Shown here: piece by piece, positions 57,760 to 64,000 of the stretch
How the letters are laid out: each line of letters begins with the position of its first letter
How positions within the stretch are numbered: position 1 is the stretch's first letter
Source: an uncultured Paracoccaceae bacterium
GTDB lineage: Bacteria > Pseudomonadota > Alphaproteobacteria > Rhodobacterales > Rhodobacteraceae
Length of the DNA stretch: 64,000 nt
Assembly: GCA_947502145.1 (NCBI GenBank)
Contig: CANMYO010000003.1
Coordinates: 310,001-374,000, forward strand
Direction: 5' to 3'
Translations under genes and position numbers: made by a program
Notes under the pieces: model-generated
Told to the model about the DNA's origin: nothing
Databases searched by the model: none
Seen by the model: the letters and a program-made list of their open reading frames with translations, nothing else

Positions 57760-57786
57760 AAAAAGGGGAGGGCACAGGCCCTCCCC
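57760..57786 (-). terminator. Attenuating terminator after the ABC binding-protein gene
   Basis: On the minus strand GGGGAGGGC, 4-base loop, GCCCTCCCC, then five T. A perfect 9-base GC-rich stem placed between the binding-protein stop and the first permease start, the usual way to raise the binding-protein share. Confidence 0.9.
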
Positions 57787-57795
57787 CCAAGGTGC

Positions 57796-59043
57796 TTATT
57801 GCAGGAAGCCCTGCTCTTTCGCGGCAGCGGTGTAAGCTGCTTCGATGTCGGCAAGTGTCTGCTCTGCGCTTTCGTTGCCCTGCAGGTAGTCTGCGATGTT
57901 GTCACCCAAAGAGGTGTGCAACAGGCCCATGAAAGGCAGCATCGGGTAGGGGTTTGCGCCTGCGGCAACCGTGGCCAGAACACCTTCGTTCAGGGGCTGA
58001 GGTTCAAAGCCATCCATCAGCCACACGGCCTGTTCCATGGTTTCGTCATTCAGCAGGGCCGGAGATGTGGCATGGGCCAGAGCCTGGAACGTCGCTGCGG
58101 CGTCTTCGTCGCTGATGTTCTTGGCGATGGTCCAACCGTCCCACCACAGGGTCGAGGCGGCGTTGCCGCTGTCACCCACGGTCAGCGGTCCGCCCGCAAC
58201 GGTGTTGGAATAGACAACCTCTTCGGATCCTTCGGTGTCCATCAAAGGACCGGTCCGGCTGCCCCACATGTTCATCAATGCGACGTTGCCTGCTTCCCAT
58301 TCCGCGCTTGTGGCGTTGGAATCGTGGGTCAGGTAGTCGGGGTTCATGTATTCTGTCAGCGCCTTCATCATCTCTAGCGCTTCGACACCTTGCGCATTGT
58401 TGATGCTGACGTTGGCCGTGCCTGGTTCAAAGAACTGGCCGCCGGTGCCCAGATACATGTTGACGAATTCCTCGGCGAGGTTCCAGCCTGCGGCATATGC
58501 ACCACCAACCGGGTTTTCCATGATCCCTTCGGCGCGGATTTTCTCAGCGGCGGCAAGGACTTCTTCGTATGATGTCGGCACGTCCATGCCAATCTGCTCA
58601 AGCACGTCCTTGCGGTAAACAAGGTGCTGTGCGTTGGCCATGAATGCCACGGCCATGACCTTGCCATCAATGGTAATCAGCTGGCGCGCCGGGATATCCT
58701 GACCGTACATGGCCACCAGGTCGTCCAATGGGCGGACCACGTCTTCGTTGATCAGGGCCACGATGGAAGAGTTGGCGACAATCGCGCTGGTATATTCTGC
58801 GGGGTTCCCCTGCATGCCGGCAAGGTTGATCTTCTGGTGATCCGCGGTGAGGTTGCTTTCCGCTTCGACGCCACTGGCACATTCAAGCGCCGCTGCCGCT
58901 ACCGATTGGATCGCGGGGAATTCGTTCCCGACAATATTGACGCGACCTTCGCTAATGTCGCAACCGTGGCCTGCGGCCATCGCTGTTGTGCTGGTCAGTA
59001 CGGCCATTGCCGTGCCCATTACCAGTGATTTCATCATAGTCAT
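57796..59043 (-). CDS. ABC transporter substrate-binding protein, carbohydrate type
   Basis: 415 residues from the ATG giving MTMMKSLVMG, preceded by GGGAG 8 bases away; a longer in-frame start at 59289 would overlap an operator and bury the signal peptide. Signal peptide cleavage near TAMAA before GHGCD. The rest fits a family 1 periplasmic sugar-binding protein (VNIVGNEFPAIQSVA, GAYAAGWNLAEEFVNMYLG, NVALMNMWGSRTGP, GPLTVGDSGNAASTLWWDGW). First gene of the leftward operon. Ligand unknown. Confidence 0.9.
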   Translation of the reverse strand: MTMMKSLVMGTAMAVLTSTTAMAAGHGCDISEGRVNIVGNEFPAIQSVAAAALECASGVEAESNLTADHQKINLAGMQGNPAEYTSAIVANSSIVALINEDVVRPLDDLVAMYGQDIPARQLITIDGKVMAVAFMANAQHLVYRKDVLEQIGMDVPTSYEEVLAAAEKIRAEGIMENPVGGAYAAGWNLAEEFVNMYLGTGGQFFEPGTANVSINNAQGVEALEMMKALTEYMNPDYLTHDSNATSAEWEAGNVALMNMWGSRTGPLMDTEGSEEVVYSNTVAGGPLTVGDSGNAASTLWWDGWTIAKNISDEDAAATFQALAHATSPALLNDETMEQAVWLMDGFEPQPLNEGVLATVAAGANPYPMLPFMGLLHTSLGDNIADYLQGNESAEQTLADIEAAYTAAAKEQGFLQ

Positions 59044-59149
59044 TTTCCAAACTCCCTGTTTGACCGAATGCCCCGTTTTCCGGAGCAAATATCGCGCGAC
59101 CTGCGGGCCGCAATCATACGCAGATGCGACCCGCGAATCGCAGTTGGCT

Positions 59150-59165
59150 TTGCATACGCTTGCAA
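59150..59165. promoter_or_regulatory. LacI-type operator 1
   Basis: TTGCATACGCTTGCAA, a near-perfect palindrome around a central CG. It resembles LacI/GalR-family operators. It lies 107-122 bases upstream of the binding-protein ATG. The same pattern recurs 124 bases away next to the ATPase gene. The regulator gene is not in the window. Confidence 0.75.
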
Positions 59166-59273
59166 GTAAAGCCGTTCGAACAGTGCTGACGCAAGAATTA
59201 TTCGTCGACCTTAGGTCATTTTTTGCATTTATTATTTTTGGGCTTGATTGGATTTCCGACTCAGTCCAAGGTT

Positions 59274-59289
59274 TTGCAAACGTATGCAA
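59274..59289. promoter_or_regulatory. LacI-type operator 2
   Basis: TTGCAAACGTATGCAA, matching operator 1 at the consensus TTGCA-N-ACG-N-N-TGCAA. It ends 14 bases before the ABC ATPase ATG, where a bound repressor would block transcription of the rightward genes. Confidence 0.75.
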
Positions 59290-59303
59290 TGCCGGGGGAC
59301 GTC

Positions 59304-60347
59304 ATGGCCGAGATTCAATTGAACAACGTGACAAAACGTTGGGGCAACTTCATCGGTGTTCACGAATTTAACCTGACCATCGCGGATCAGGAATTTCTTG
59401 TCCTCCTGGGGCCTTCAGGATGCGGCAAGACCACGACAATGCGGATGATCGCCGGGCTTGAGGATGCCTCTTCCGGGGATATTCTGGTTGATGGAAACCG
59501 GATCAACGATCTGGACCCCAAGGACCGCGATGTCGCCATGGTTTTCCAGTCTTACGCGCTCTATCCCAATATGAACGTTTATGAGAACATTCGTTTTCCC
59601 CTGAAAGTGCGGAAAGTCGGGGGCGATCACGATGCGCTGGTCAAACGCGCGTCAGCGATGGTCGAGTTGGATGAGTTCCTGCATCGCAAACCTGCGGAAT
59701 TGTCTGGTGGTCAGCGGCAGCGTGTTGCCCTTGCCCGTGCGGTTGTGCGCGAACCCAACGTCTTTCTGATGGACGAACCCCTGTCCAACCTTGATGCAAA
59801 ACTGCGGGTGTCCACGCGGGCGCAGATCAAGAACCTCAGCCATGAACTGAAGACCACCACGATCTATGTGACCCACGACCAGATCGAGGCGATGACGCTG
59901 GCAGACCGTGTGGTTGTCATGAACAAGGGCCGTGTGCAGCAGGTCGGCTCTCCGACAGAGATCTACGATCGCCCGGCAAATACATTTGTTGCAGGCTTTA
60001 TCGGGTCCCCGGCAATGAACCTGATGGATGGGGATCTGAAGGACGGCACTTTCACTGCCAAGAACGTTTCGATTTCCGGGCTCAACAGCGCGCATAACGG
60101 GCCGGTGACGCTTGGTTTCCGGGCCGAGGATGCGACCGTTGCCCAGGGCGAAGCACAAGCCAACTCCAAGGTCTATTCGCTGGAACTGTTGGGCGAGGCC
60201 ACAATGGTCACGATGCGGGCTGCCGGGACCATTCTGTCGGTGAAGTCGCACAAGGATTACCGAGTCGAGATTGGTGATCCGGTCAGCGCCAACATCGGCC
60301 CAGAAATTTGCCACCTCTTTGACCGCGAGAGCGGAGAGCGGCTTTGA
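59304..60347 (+). CDS. ABC transporter ATP-binding protein, carbohydrate type (UgpC/MsmK/MalK-like)
   Basis: 347 residues from ATG giving MAEIQLNNV. Seen: Walker A GPSGCGKT at 36-43, Q-loop FQSYALYPNM, signature LSGGQRQR at 133-140, Walker B VFLMDEP at 153-159, the H-loop VTHDQIEAMTLADRVVVM, and a C-terminal TOBE/OB domain with FRAEDATV. It should power the permeases encoded on the opposite strand. It starts 14 bases after a LacI-type operator. GMC gene follows 4 bases after its stop. Confidence 0.94.
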   Translation: MAEIQLNNVTKRWGNFIGVHEFNLTIADQEFLVLLGPSGCGKTTTMRMIAGLEDASSGDILVDGNRINDLDPKDRDVAMVFQSYALYPNMNVYENIRFPLKVRKVGGDHDALVKRASAMVELDEFLHRKPAELSGGQRQRVALARAVVREPNVFLMDEPLSNLDAKLRVSTRAQIKNLSHELKTTTIYVTHDQIEAMTLADRVVVMNKGRVQQVGSPTEIYDRPANTFVAGFIGSPAMNLMDGDLKDGTFTAKNVSISGLNSAHNGPVTLGFRAEDATVAQGEAQANSKVYSLELLGEATMVTMRAAGTILSVKSHKDYRVEIGDPVSANIGPEICHLFDRESGERL

Positions 60348-60351
60348 TCTC

Positions 60352-61863
60352 ATGTCCTCTGACCCCTCGGATTTTGATTTTGTGGTCATCGGCGCCGGTT
60401 CTGCCGGATGCGCCGTTACAGCAGGTCTGACCGGGGCCGGAGCAGGCAGCGTTGCGGTTGTCGAAGCCGGGCCCTCTGATGCCCATCCCCTTGTCAAAAT
60501 GCCGCTTGGTCTGATCTGGTTGATCGGGTCCGGGCGCGACTGGCGTCTGCGATCCGCACCGCAGAAGGGGTTGGGTGGGCGACGCATCAAGATTCCGCGT
60601 GGCCGCATGCTAGGCGGGTCAGGCTCAATCAATTCGATGGTCTGGTTCCGTGGAACCCAAGCCGACTTTGACAATTGGCAGGTGCCGGGCTGGGCCTGGG
60701 ATGACGTGGCCCCCGCATTCGAAGCGGTCGAGGCGAAACTCACCCCCGCGCCCCTTACCGCGCCACACCCATTAGTGCGGGCGCTGGGCCGGGTTTTTGG
60801 CGCAAATGAAGACGCCAACCCGACGCCGGAACGTGAAAGCGCAGGCGTGTTCCGCTTTAATCTGCGCAAGGGGCGGCGCTGGTCGGCAGCCGATGCTTTC
60901 TTGCGGCCCGCCAGAGGGCAGGGCGCAATTGTCCTGACCGGGCGGAATGTGGCCCGTATCGGACTGTTTGATGGTGCTGCCCGCGAAGTGATTTTCACAG
61001 ATGGTAGCAAGATCACCGCAAGGCGCGGCGTTATCCTGTCGGCAGGGGCGATCGGCTCTCCCGAAATCCTGCTGCGATCAGGGATCGGACCTCAGGAGGA
61101 TCTAGAGGCTGTGGGCATCACGCCCCTGCGCGATGTCCCCGGCGTCGGGGCCAATCTGCATGACCACCCCGGTGTGGGCATTCACTACAGCGGCAAAGGG
61201 TCCGGTTATGGGCTGAGCCTTGCGCAAGCGGCGCAATGGATCGCCGCGCCGTTTCGATACCTGTTTGCGCGCGGCGGTGTTCTTGCCTCGCCAACGGTCG
61301 AAGGCGGCATGTTCTTTAGTGCCGGCGGCGGCGATATGCCCGATATCCAAACCCATTTCATTCCGTTCTTCATGAATCACAAGGGCAGTCGCTTTGCACC
61401 CGGTGAAGGGTATTTTGCTGATGTTTGCGTTTGTCGGCCCCGGTCCCGCGGTGCGTTGCGCATAACCCCCGAAGGCACGGACATTGACCTTGGCCTGTTC
61501 AATGATGAGGCGGACCTTGACCTTTTGGTGGCCGGGTTCAAGCGGTTGCGCACCCTGATGGATACGGCCCCGTTCGAAAATCACAAGGCACCAGAAGTTC
61601 ACCCCGGTCCTGCGGTGCAAAGCGATGCAGACATCCGCGCCTATATTCGCGCCAGCGCAGGCACCGCCTATCACCCTGTCGGAACCCTGCGCATGGGCGA
61701 CGGTGACGCACCAGTCAGCCCGCGTCTTGCGTTCAAGGGGATCGAAAATCTCTGGGTGGCGGACGCCAGCGTCATGCCCGCCGTCACCTCAGCCAACACC
61801 AATGCGCCGTCAATGATGATCGGCTACCGCGCAGCGCAATTTATAACAGAGGATGCCGCATGA
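60352..61863 (+). CDS. GMC-family FAD oxidoreductase
   Basis: 503 residues from ATG giving MSSDPSDFDFVVIG. Glucose-methanol-choline type: FAD-binding GAGSAG at 14-19, GGRRIKIPRGRMLGGSGSINSMVW near 85-108, VILSAGAIGSPEILLRSGIGP near 250, and the catalytic His441 in HPVGTLRMG and Asn482 in VTSANTNAP. It oxidises an alcohol group, in carbohydrates often at C-3 or C-1, or in choline-like alcohols. No signal peptide is seen, so it is probably cytoplasmic. Its stop overlaps the next start (ATGA). Confidence 0.93.
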   Translation: MSSDPSDFDFVVIGAGSAGCAVTAGLTGAGAGSVAVVEAGPSDAHPLVKMPLGLIWLIGSGRDWRLRSAPQKGLGGRRIKIPRGRMLGGSGSINSMVWFRGTQADFDNWQVPGWAWDDVAPAFEAVEAKLTPAPLTAPHPLVRALGRVFGANEDANPTPERESAGVFRFNLRKGRRWSAADAFLRPARGQGAIVLTGRNVARIGLFDGAAREVIFTDGSKITARRGVILSAGAIGSPEILLRSGIGPQEDLEAVGITPLRDVPGVGANLHDHPGVGIHYSGKGSGYGLSLAQAAQWIAAPFRYLFARGGVLASPTVEGGMFFSAGGGDMPDIQTHFIPFFMNHKGSRFAPGEGYFADVCVCRPRSRGALRITPEGTDIDLGLFNDEADLDLLVAGFKRLRTLMDTAPFENHKAPEVHPGPAVQSDADIRAYIRASAGTAYHPVGTLRMGDGDAPVSPRLAFKGIENLWVADASVMPAVTSANTNAPSMMIGYRAAQFITEDAA

Positions 61864-62384
61864 AAGGGTCACGCCCGGAACAAGCCGTGCTGTCAAGGGA
61901 CACGGATATGACCAAGACCGACGCAACCCGCGCCGTGATCGAAGGCATGGTTGATGGTCTGAATGACCACAGGATCGATGACATCGGGGCCTTTTTTGCT
62001 GAAAGTTTCCGCTGGATGGGCAACACCGGCTGCGGTCAGAAGAATGGGTTGCAGTCATTCCAGAAGAACTGGCAACGTCCGTTTCAGGCGGCCTTCCATG
62101 ACAAGGTCTGCGTCGATGAGGCGCGTCTTTACATGGGGGAGTGGGCTGCGGCTTTTGGCCGGCAAGAGGCGACGCATGGCGGTGAATTCATGGGGGTTCC
62201 GGCCACTGGCAAGCGTATCGAAATCCGTTACATGGATTTTTGGAAAGTCGAGGACGGACGCATCACCGACAATTACGTCATGGTCGATTTCCCGCACGTG
62301 CTGGCGCAGCTTGGCGTGGACGTCTTTAACGGACATGGCTGGGAAAAATACGACCGGGGCGAAGAAGAGGCACCCGCACCATGA
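61860..62384 (+). CDS. One-domain SnoaL/NTF2-like protein
   Basis: 174 residues from the ATG overlapping the GMC stop; ATG at 61908 (MTKTDATRAV) is an alternative with its own AAGGGA. Single SnoaL-type domain with FFAESFRWMGNTGCGQ, YMDFWKVEDGRITDNYVMVDFPHVL and LGVDVFNGHGW. The end motif D-N-Y-V-x-V-D and the following LxxLGxDVF match the second domain of the two-domain proteins of this cluster. Function unknown; the family includes isomerases, cyclases and dehydratases. ATGA coupling to the next gene. Confidence 0.82.
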   Translation: MKGSRPEQAVLSRDTDMTKTDATRAVIEGMVDGLNDHRIDDIGAFFAESFRWMGNTGCGQKNGLQSFQKNWQRPFQAAFHDKVCVDEARLYMGEWAAAFGRQEATHGGEFMGVPATGKRIEIRYMDFWKVEDGRITDNYVMVDFPHVLAQLGVDVFNGHGWEKYDRGEEEAPAP

Positions 62385-63397
62385 GCCATCTTGCGCATAA
62401 GTTGGCGGTGAAGGCCTATGCCGATGCCTATGCACATCCAGGCGAGGCGGCGCGCGCGGCGGCCACGGCGACCCTTTTTGCTGCGGAAGCAAAGATCAAC
62501 CTGTGTCATCCCTTTAACACGCTGGACGGGACGGATGCATATCTGACCCAGTTCTTTCGACCGCTGACACAGGCCTTTGACGGGCTGTACCGGCGCGATG
62601 ATATCATCATGGGAGGCGCGTTTGAGGGTGCCGACTGGGTGGCTTGCCATGGCAATTATGTTGGCCGCTTCAGCCGCGATCTGTTGAACATCCGCGCGTC
62701 TGGGCGGTTGGAGTATCTGCGGTTTGGTGAGTTTCACCGGTTCGAAGCCGGACAGGTTGTTGAAAGCTATATCTTCCTCGACCTGCCGCAACTGATGATC
62801 GCCACGGATCAATGGCCCATCAAGGACAGCCCGGGCAAGGACCGCGGCTATACCGGGATGATCCCCGGACCCAATACGCAGGACGGTCTGTTGTTGTACG
62901 ACACGGACCCGGCGGCGGGGCAGGTCTCTTACCAGCTGGTCACGGATATGTTGTCCAAGCTGGCCACCAAGGACGAAGGCTGGCGGCCCTATTGGCATGA
63001 CAACATGGTCTGGTACGGCCCGGCCGCCTTTGGGTCATTCATTGGCGTTGAGGACTTTGCCGGATTCCAGGTGCCGTTTGAAAACGCCTTTTCATACTGG
63101 GGTGGCGGGTCGTCCGGCAACGGGGTCACTGTCCATTTTACCCGGTTTGGTGATGGTGACTACACATGCTCGGGCGGGTGGCCGTCGCTGATGGCTGTGC
63201 GGCGTGACGCCTTCCTCGATCAACCGGCCACGACCGATACGCTGTTGATGCGTGTCTGTGACTGGTGGCGGCGCGAAGGTGACCTGCTTGTCGAAAACTG
63301 GGTCTTCGTCGATATCCCCGATGTGCTTTTGCAGATGGGCTGTGACCTGTTTGAAGGTCACCATCAGGTGGCCCCCGGTCCGCGGTATCAGGGATGA
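62381..63397 (+). CDS. Two-domain SnoaL/NTF2-like protein B
   Basis: 338 residues, starting in the stop of the one-domain gene and ending in the start of the methyltransferase gene. Two SnoaL-type domains: about 15-140 (ending VESYIFLDLPQLM) and about 190-325 (ending VENWVFVDIPDVLLQMG), joined by TQDGLLLYDTDPAAG. The second half reads YWHDNMVWYGPAAFGSFIG. It is a paralogue of the two-domain gene at 54723. The duplicate end motif ENWVF-V/I-D is shared. Reaction unknown. Confidence 0.83.
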   Translation: MSHLAHKLAVKAYADAYAHPGEAARAAATATLFAAEAKINLCHPFNTLDGTDAYLTQFFRPLTQAFDGLYRRDDIIMGGAFEGADWVACHGNYVGRFSRDLLNIRASGRLEYLRFGEFHRFEAGQVVESYIFLDLPQLMIATDQWPIKDSPGKDRGYTGMIPGPNTQDGLLLYDTDPAAGQVSYQLVTDMLSKLATKDEGWRPYWHDNMVWYGPAAFGSFIGVEDFAGFQVPFENAFSYWGGGSSGNGVTVHFTRFGDGDYTCSGGWPSLMAVRRDAFLDQPATTDTLLMRVCDWWRREGDLLVENWVFVDIPDVLLQMGCDLFEGHHQVAPGPRYQG

Positions 63398-64000
63398 ACG
63401 ATTGGGACTCCTCTGCTGCGTCATGGATTACGCAAATCGGACAGGACGGTGACGCAACCCGACGCGACATCCTTGATGCACCGATGGTTGCGGCCCTTCC
63501 GGCGCAGGGCCATGCCCTTGACGTTGGCTGCGGCGAAGGACGGTTTTGCAGAATGATGCAGGCCGCTGGGCTGACCACTGTCGGTCTTGACCCGACAGCG
63601 GCGCTTTTGGATGCGGCCCGCGACCGCGACCCAACGGGCAGCTACACAAAGTCCCGCGCCGAGGCTTTGCCGTTCCCAGCGGCGCATTTTGATGTTGTGG
63701 TGTTTTATCTCACGCTGATTGATATTCCCGACATGCCCGCCGCCATCGCCGAGGCCGCACGTGTGCTCAAGCCCGGCGGGCGGCTGTTGATTGCCAACAT
63801 GCACCCCCATGCGACCGCGCGCCCCCGTGACTGGGGCGGCACGGGGGGCAATTGGGCGCAAGGCCGCCGGTTCTTTGCCATTGATGACATGATGCAGGAC
63901 CGCGCCAACTGGTACGAATGGGCCGGGATCAGGGTGAAAAACCATCATCGCCCGCTGTCCGCCTATATGAATGCCTGTTTGGCCGAAGGACTTGACTTAC
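63394..64000 (+). CDS. Class I SAM-dependent methyltransferase (cut by window end)
   Basis: About 202 residues are seen; the gene continues past the window. It starts on the stop of the previous gene (ATGA), so it is coupled to the SnoaL-like genes. Seen: SAM-binding ALDVGCGEGRFCRMM near 42, GLDPTAALLDAA near 64, LPFPAAHFDVVVFYLTLIDIPD near 89 and RVLKPGGRLLIANMHP near 122, the methyltransferase domain 11 pattern. Partner in the cluster by operon structure; its substrate may be the same small molecule or it may be unrelated. Confidence 0.85.
   Translation, partial: MNDWDSSAASWITQIGQDGDATRRDILDAPMVAALPAQGHALDVGCGEGRFCRMMQAAGLTTVGLDPTAALLDAARDRDPTGSYTKSRAEALPFPAAHFDVVVFYLTLIDIPDMPAAIAEAARVLKPGGRLLIANMHPHATARPRDWGGTGGNWAQGRRFFAIDDMMQDRANWYEWAGIRVKNHHRPLSAYMNACLAEGLDL

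Noticed and set aside
59652-61016. 454-codon open frame antisense to the ABC ATPase and GMC genes
   Set aside because: It crosses two genes with clear motifs on the other strand; no coherent product.

Overview
The window reads as a chromosomal segment of an alphaproteobacterium of the Rhodobacteraceae, most likely the roseobacter lineage. The evidence is a moderately high-GC, tightly packed gene set with typical alphaproteobacterial neighbourhoods: ruvCAB followed by ybgC-tolQRAB-pal-cpoB, then tilS-ftsH; ctaC-ctaB-ctaG-ctaE without ctaD; a Tad/Flp pilus locus; and a DUF1127 gene. About 67 protein genes are supported. I found no rRNA, tRNA, CRISPR array, insertion sequence or prophage. The window cuts a gene at each end: a radical SAM gene at the left and a methyltransferase at the right.

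Layout. 1-4.4 kb: end of a radical SAM gene, an MFS carrier, msrA, prmA, a small membrane protein and a DUF1127 protein. 4.7-7.9 kb: Holliday-junction genes ruvCAB, an unknown gene and ybgC. 8.0-16.5 kb: the complete Tol-Pal envelope system, then tilS and ftsH, closed by a strong terminator. 16.8-19.4 kb: one-carbon genes fhs and folD. 19.4-22.6 kb (minus): a DNA-repair pair, PdeM-type phosphoesterase and Lhr-like helicase. 22.7-35.1 kb (minus): a Tad locus with three Flp pilins, CpaB, CpaC secretin, an OmpA-like lipoprotein, TadZ, TadA, TadB, TadC, two TPR lipoproteins, a prepilin peptidase and an AAA+ ATPase. Hairpins divide it into several transcription units. 35.5-45.1 kb: a lytic transglycosylase, a small GNAT, a 3-oxoacid CoA-transferase split by an SGNH-like gene, a GFA-family protein, topA, dprA, a small membrane protein and tldD. 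45.3-53.7 kb: cytochrome c oxidase subunits II and III with assembly factors (CtaB, CtaG, SURF1), then thrC, an M16 peptidase, a GNAT and an alpha/beta-hydrolase lipoprotein.

53.9-64 kb is the accessory part and the best candidate for an undescribed system. Two divergent transcription units start from a 260-bp region that holds two LacI-type palindromes. Leftward: sugar-type ABC binding protein, two permeases and a two-domain SnoaL/NTF2-like protein. Rightward: the ABC ATPase, a GMC-family FAD oxidoreductase, a one-domain SnoaL-like protein, a second two-domain SnoaL-like protein and a methyltransferase. Four of the rightward junctions overlap or are very close, so the genes are probably co-translated. 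No glycoside hydrolase, kinase or isomerase is present. My inference is uptake of a sugar-like or cyclitol-like compound, its oxidation by the GMC enzyme, and further conversion by the SnoaL-like proteins. The substrate is unknown.
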